Shown here: positions 61,851 through 64,000 of the stretch, one piece after another
How the letters are laid out: each line of letters begins with the position of its first letter
Numbering within the stretch: position 1 is the stretch's first letter
Assembly: GCF_001427125.1 (NCBI RefSeq)
Contig: NZ_LMGK01000004.1
Location: 205,529-269,528, forward strand
From: Pseudomonas sp. Root562
GTDB lineage: Bacteria > Pseudomonadota > Gammaproteobacteria > Pseudomonadales > Pseudomonadaceae
Direction of reading: 5' to 3'
DNA: 64,000 nucleotides
Position numbers and translations under genes: made by a program
Notes under the pieces: model-generated
The model's input: only the letters and a program-made list of their open reading frames with translations
Databases searched by the model: none
Told to the model about the DNA's origin: nothing

Positions 61851-64000
61851 GTGCTCAAGAAACTGGGAATCAAAGGCCGCGTGCTGTTGCTGACTCTATT
61901 GCCGACCAGCCTCATGGCGCTGGTCCTGGGTGGTTATTTCACCTGGATGCAGCAATCGGACTTGCAAACCCAACTCATGCAACGTGGCGAAATGATCGCC
62001 GAGCAACTGGCGCCGCTGGTAGCGCCGGCCATGGGCCATAAAAACAACGAGCTGCTCGAACGCATCGCTACGCAATCCCTCGAGCAGCCGGACGTGCGTG
62101 CCGTAACTTTCCTCGCACCTGACCGCACGTTACTGGCCCATGCGGGACCGACCATGCTCAACCAGGCGCCGCTGGGCGATGGTTCGCAAATGTTGCGGCG
62201 CAGTGGCAGCGATGCGACGCGTTATCTGCTGCCGGTGTTCGGCAAGCATCGTAATCTGGCAGGCGATGTGATACCCGATGAGGCCGATCGCCTGTTGGGC
62301 TGGGTCGAGCTCGAACTGTCGCACAATGGCATGTTGCTGCGCGGTTACCGCAGCCTGTTCGCCAGCCTGATGATGATCGCCGCCGGCCTGGGTGGCGCGG
62401 CGTTGCTTGCCTTGCGCATGGGCCGCACCATCAACCGGCCGCTGACCCAGATCAAGCAGGCCGTAGCCCAACTCAAGGACGGTCATCTGGAAACCCGGCT
62501 GCCACCCCTTGGCAGTCATGAACTGGACGAACTGGCATCGGGCATCAACCGCATGGCTGGCACCCTGCAAAATGCCCAGGAAGAATTGCAGCACAGCATC
62601 GACCAGGCCACCGAAGATGTTCGCCAGAACCTCGAAACCATCGAGATCCAGAACATCGAACTCGACCTGGCGCGCAAGGAGGCACTGGAGGCGAGCCGGA
62701 TCAAATCCGAATTCCTGGCCAACATGAGCCACGAAATCCGCACGCCGCTCAACGGTATTCTCGGTTTTACCCATTTGCTGCAGAAAAGCGAGTTGACCCC
62801 GCGCCAGCTCGATTATCTGGGCACCATCGAAAAGTCCGCCGACAGCCTGTTGGGGATCATCAACGAGATCCTCGACTTTTCGAAAATCGAGGCCGGCAAA
62901 CTGGTGCTCGACCATATTCCGTTCAACTTGCGCGATCTGCTGCAGGACACCCTGACCATCCTTGCCCCCGCTGCCCACGCCAAACAACTTGAGCTGGTGA
63001 GCCTGGTGTATCGCGACACGCCTTTGTCGCTGGTCGGCGACCCGCTGCGGCTCAAGCAGATCCTCACCAACCTGGTCAGCAACGCCATCAAGTTCACCCG
63101 CGAAGGCACCATCGTCGCCCGGGCCATGCTCGAAGAAGAACACGATGACAGTGTGCAACTGCGCATCAGTATTCAGGACACTGGCATCGGCCTGTCGAGC
63201 CAGGACGTACGCGCGCTGTTCCAGGCTTTCAGTCAGGCCGATAACTCACTGTCCCGGCAACCGGGCGGCACGGGGCTGGGGCTGGTGATTTCCAAGCGAC
63301 TGATCGAACAAATGGGCGGCGAGATCGGTGTAGACAGTACACCGGGCGAAGGTTCGGAGTTCTGGATCAGCCTGAGCCTGCCCAAAACCCGCGACGATGC
63401 CGAAGACCTGCCCGGCCCGCCGCTGTCGGGTCGTCGTGTGGCGGTGCTGGAAAACCATGACCTGGCCCGTCAGGCGCTGCAGCATCAACTGGAAGATTGC
63501 GGTCTCGCGGTCACGCCGTTCAACACGCTGGAAAGCTTGACCAATGGCGTGACTGGCGTCCATCAGACCGATCAGGCCATCGACCTGGCGGTGCTGGGCG
63601 TCACCAGCAATGACATGCCGCCCGAGCGCCTTAATCAATACATCTGGGACCTCGAACACCTTGGTTGCAAAGTGCTGGTGCTCTGCCCGACCACGGAGCA
63701 GACGCTGTTCCACCTCTCGGTGCCCAACCCTCACAGCCAGCTCCAGGCCAAACCGGCCTGCACCCGCAAGTTACGACGCGCACTGTCCGACCTGGTCAAC
63801 CCGCGCCAGATTCGCAGCGAACCCGGCGAACCGGTTTCCAGTCGCGCGCCTAAAGTGCTGTGCGTTGACGACAACCCGGCCAATCTGCTGCTGGTGCAGA
63901 CGTTGCTCGAAGACATGGGCGCCAAGGTGCTCGCCGTGGAAAGCGGCTACGCAGCCGTCAAAGCGGTGCAAAACGAGACCTTCGACCTGGTGCTGATGGA
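61851..64000 (+). CDS. gacS: Hybrid sensor kinase GacS (partial, cut at the right edge)
   Basis: First 716 residues of GacS, the kinase that drives GacA and thereby the Rsm small RNAs. Segment 1 at about 11-31 ([20 protein letters not shown]), periplasmic part about 35-165, segment 2 at about 170-190, HAMP, His294 in [11 protein letters not shown], ATPase domain ([18 protein letters not shown]) and the start of the receiver ([20 protein letters not shown]). The window stops inside the codon of the expected phosphoacceptor, Asp717; the rest of the receiver and the HPt domain lie outside. The start is GTG at 61851 with GGAGAG 4 nt before it; the ATG at 61847 is out of frame. Confidence 0.95.
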   Translation, partial: MLKKLGIKGRVLLLTLLPTSLMALVLGGYFTWMQQSDLQTQLMQRGEMIAEQLAPLVAPAMGHKNNELLERIATQSLEQPDVRAVTFLAPDRTLLAHAGPTMLNQAPLGDGSQMLRRSGSDATRYLLPVFGKHRNLAGDVIPDEADRLLGWVELELSHNGMLLRGYRSLFASLMMIAAGLGGAALLALRMGRTINRPLTQIKQAVAQLKDGHLETRLPPLGSHELDELASGINRMAGTLQNAQEELQHSIDQATEDVRQNLETIEIQNIELDLARKEALEASRIKSEFLANMSHEIRTPLNGILGFTHLLQKSELTPRQLDYLGTIEKSADSLLGIINEILDFSKIEAGKLVLDHIPFNLRDLLQDTLTILAPAAHAKQLELVSLVYRDTPLSLVGDPLRLKQILTNLVSNAIKFTREGTIVARAMLEEEHDDSVQLRISIQDTGIGLSSQDVRALFQAFSQADNSLSRQPGGTGLGLVISKRLIEQMGGEIGVDSTPGEGSEFWISLSLPKTRDDAEDLPGPPLSGRRVAVLENHDLARQALQHQLEDCGLAVTPFNTLESLTNGVTGVHQTDQAIDLAVLGVTSNDMPPERLNQYIWDLEHLGCKVLVLCPTTEQTLFHLSVPNPHSQLQAKPACTRKLRRALSDLVNPRQIRSEPGEPVSSRAPKVLCVDDNPANLLLVQTLLEDMGAKVLAVESGYAAVKAVQNETFDLVLM

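Noticed and set aside
62130..63158. 342-codon open frame opposite gacS
   Set aside because: Antisense shadow of a clear histidine kinase.
1..64000. tRNA, rRNA, CRISPR array, insertion sequence or prophage
   Set aside because: I found no cloverleaf-like units, regularly spaced direct repeats, transposase genes or phage structural genes. The only repeats seen are REP-type hairpins.

Overview
The window reads as chromosomal DNA of a Pseudomonas of the fluorescens group. The reasons are a GacS sensor kinase whose N-terminus matches the pseudomonad form, a LapA-type adhesin with its own type I secretion genes, guanidinobutyrate genes in the order known from P. aeruginosa PA1418-PA1422, fabA-fabB next to a PA1611-like hybrid kinase, and many intergenic REP hairpins of the kinds common in this group. 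Genes are dense. I saw no rRNA, tRNA, insertion sequence, prophage or CRISPR array.

Layout. 1-7.1 kb: the N-terminal part of a giant LapA/MapA-type adhesin (minus strand, running off the left edge) diverges from a TolC / ABC / HlyD secretion trio. 7.3-13.6 kb: DTW-domain tRNA modification enzyme, then gbuR diverging from gbuA, an NTF2-like protein and two transporters. 13.8-17.4 kb: an acyl-carrier-like protein without the usual serine, a 42-codon ORF in the position of P. aeruginosa PA1414 (the SicX locus), a LysR regulator, an EamA exporter and a CvfB-type S1 protein. 17.7-29.6 kb: small envelope proteins, a TorF-type porin, a DUF899 protein, a DEAD-box helicase diverging from a YbdG-type mechanosensitive channel, MepB and EamA proteins, AzoR, a LysR regulator, a hydrolase and a periplasmic cyclophilin. 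29.7-34.4 kb: an ABC exporter behind an unusually structured leader, a FemAB-like protein, and a porin with a possible Pho box.

34.6-43.2 kb is almost all minus strand: an AI-2E-family permease; a tightly packed run of acyl-CoA ligase, hotdog thioesterase, two alpha/beta hydrolases, a Nu-class GST and a DUF4892 protein; and gpsA-DUF4389-sixA. 43.3-50.3 kb is plus strand: TonB-dependent receptor, periplasmic binding protein and hybrid histidine kinase, closely packed, then fabA-fabB with a terminator. 50.7-58.2 kb: a small conserved protein, an AT-richer orphan with a nitrilase-like Glu-Lys-Cys layout, and the housekeeping run cysM-rlmD-relA-mazG-DUF2058. 58.3-64 kb: a YhcG-type PDDEXK nuclease where P. 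aeruginosa has pirA, then pirS-pirR-like two-component genes diverging from gacS, which is cut by the right edge inside its receiver domain.

Themes. Surface life and signalling recur: a c-di-GMP-controlled type of adhesin, the GacS kinase, and a PA1611-type kinase which in P. aeruginosa feeds the same Gac/Rsm network. The stringent-response pair relA/mazG and unsaturated fatty acid synthesis (fabA/fabB) make up the core. The most novel-looking items are the receptor / binding protein / hybrid kinase operon, the nitrilase-like orphan, the swap of pirA for a YhcG nuclease, the three-hairpin leader before the ABC exporter, and several palindromic operators.
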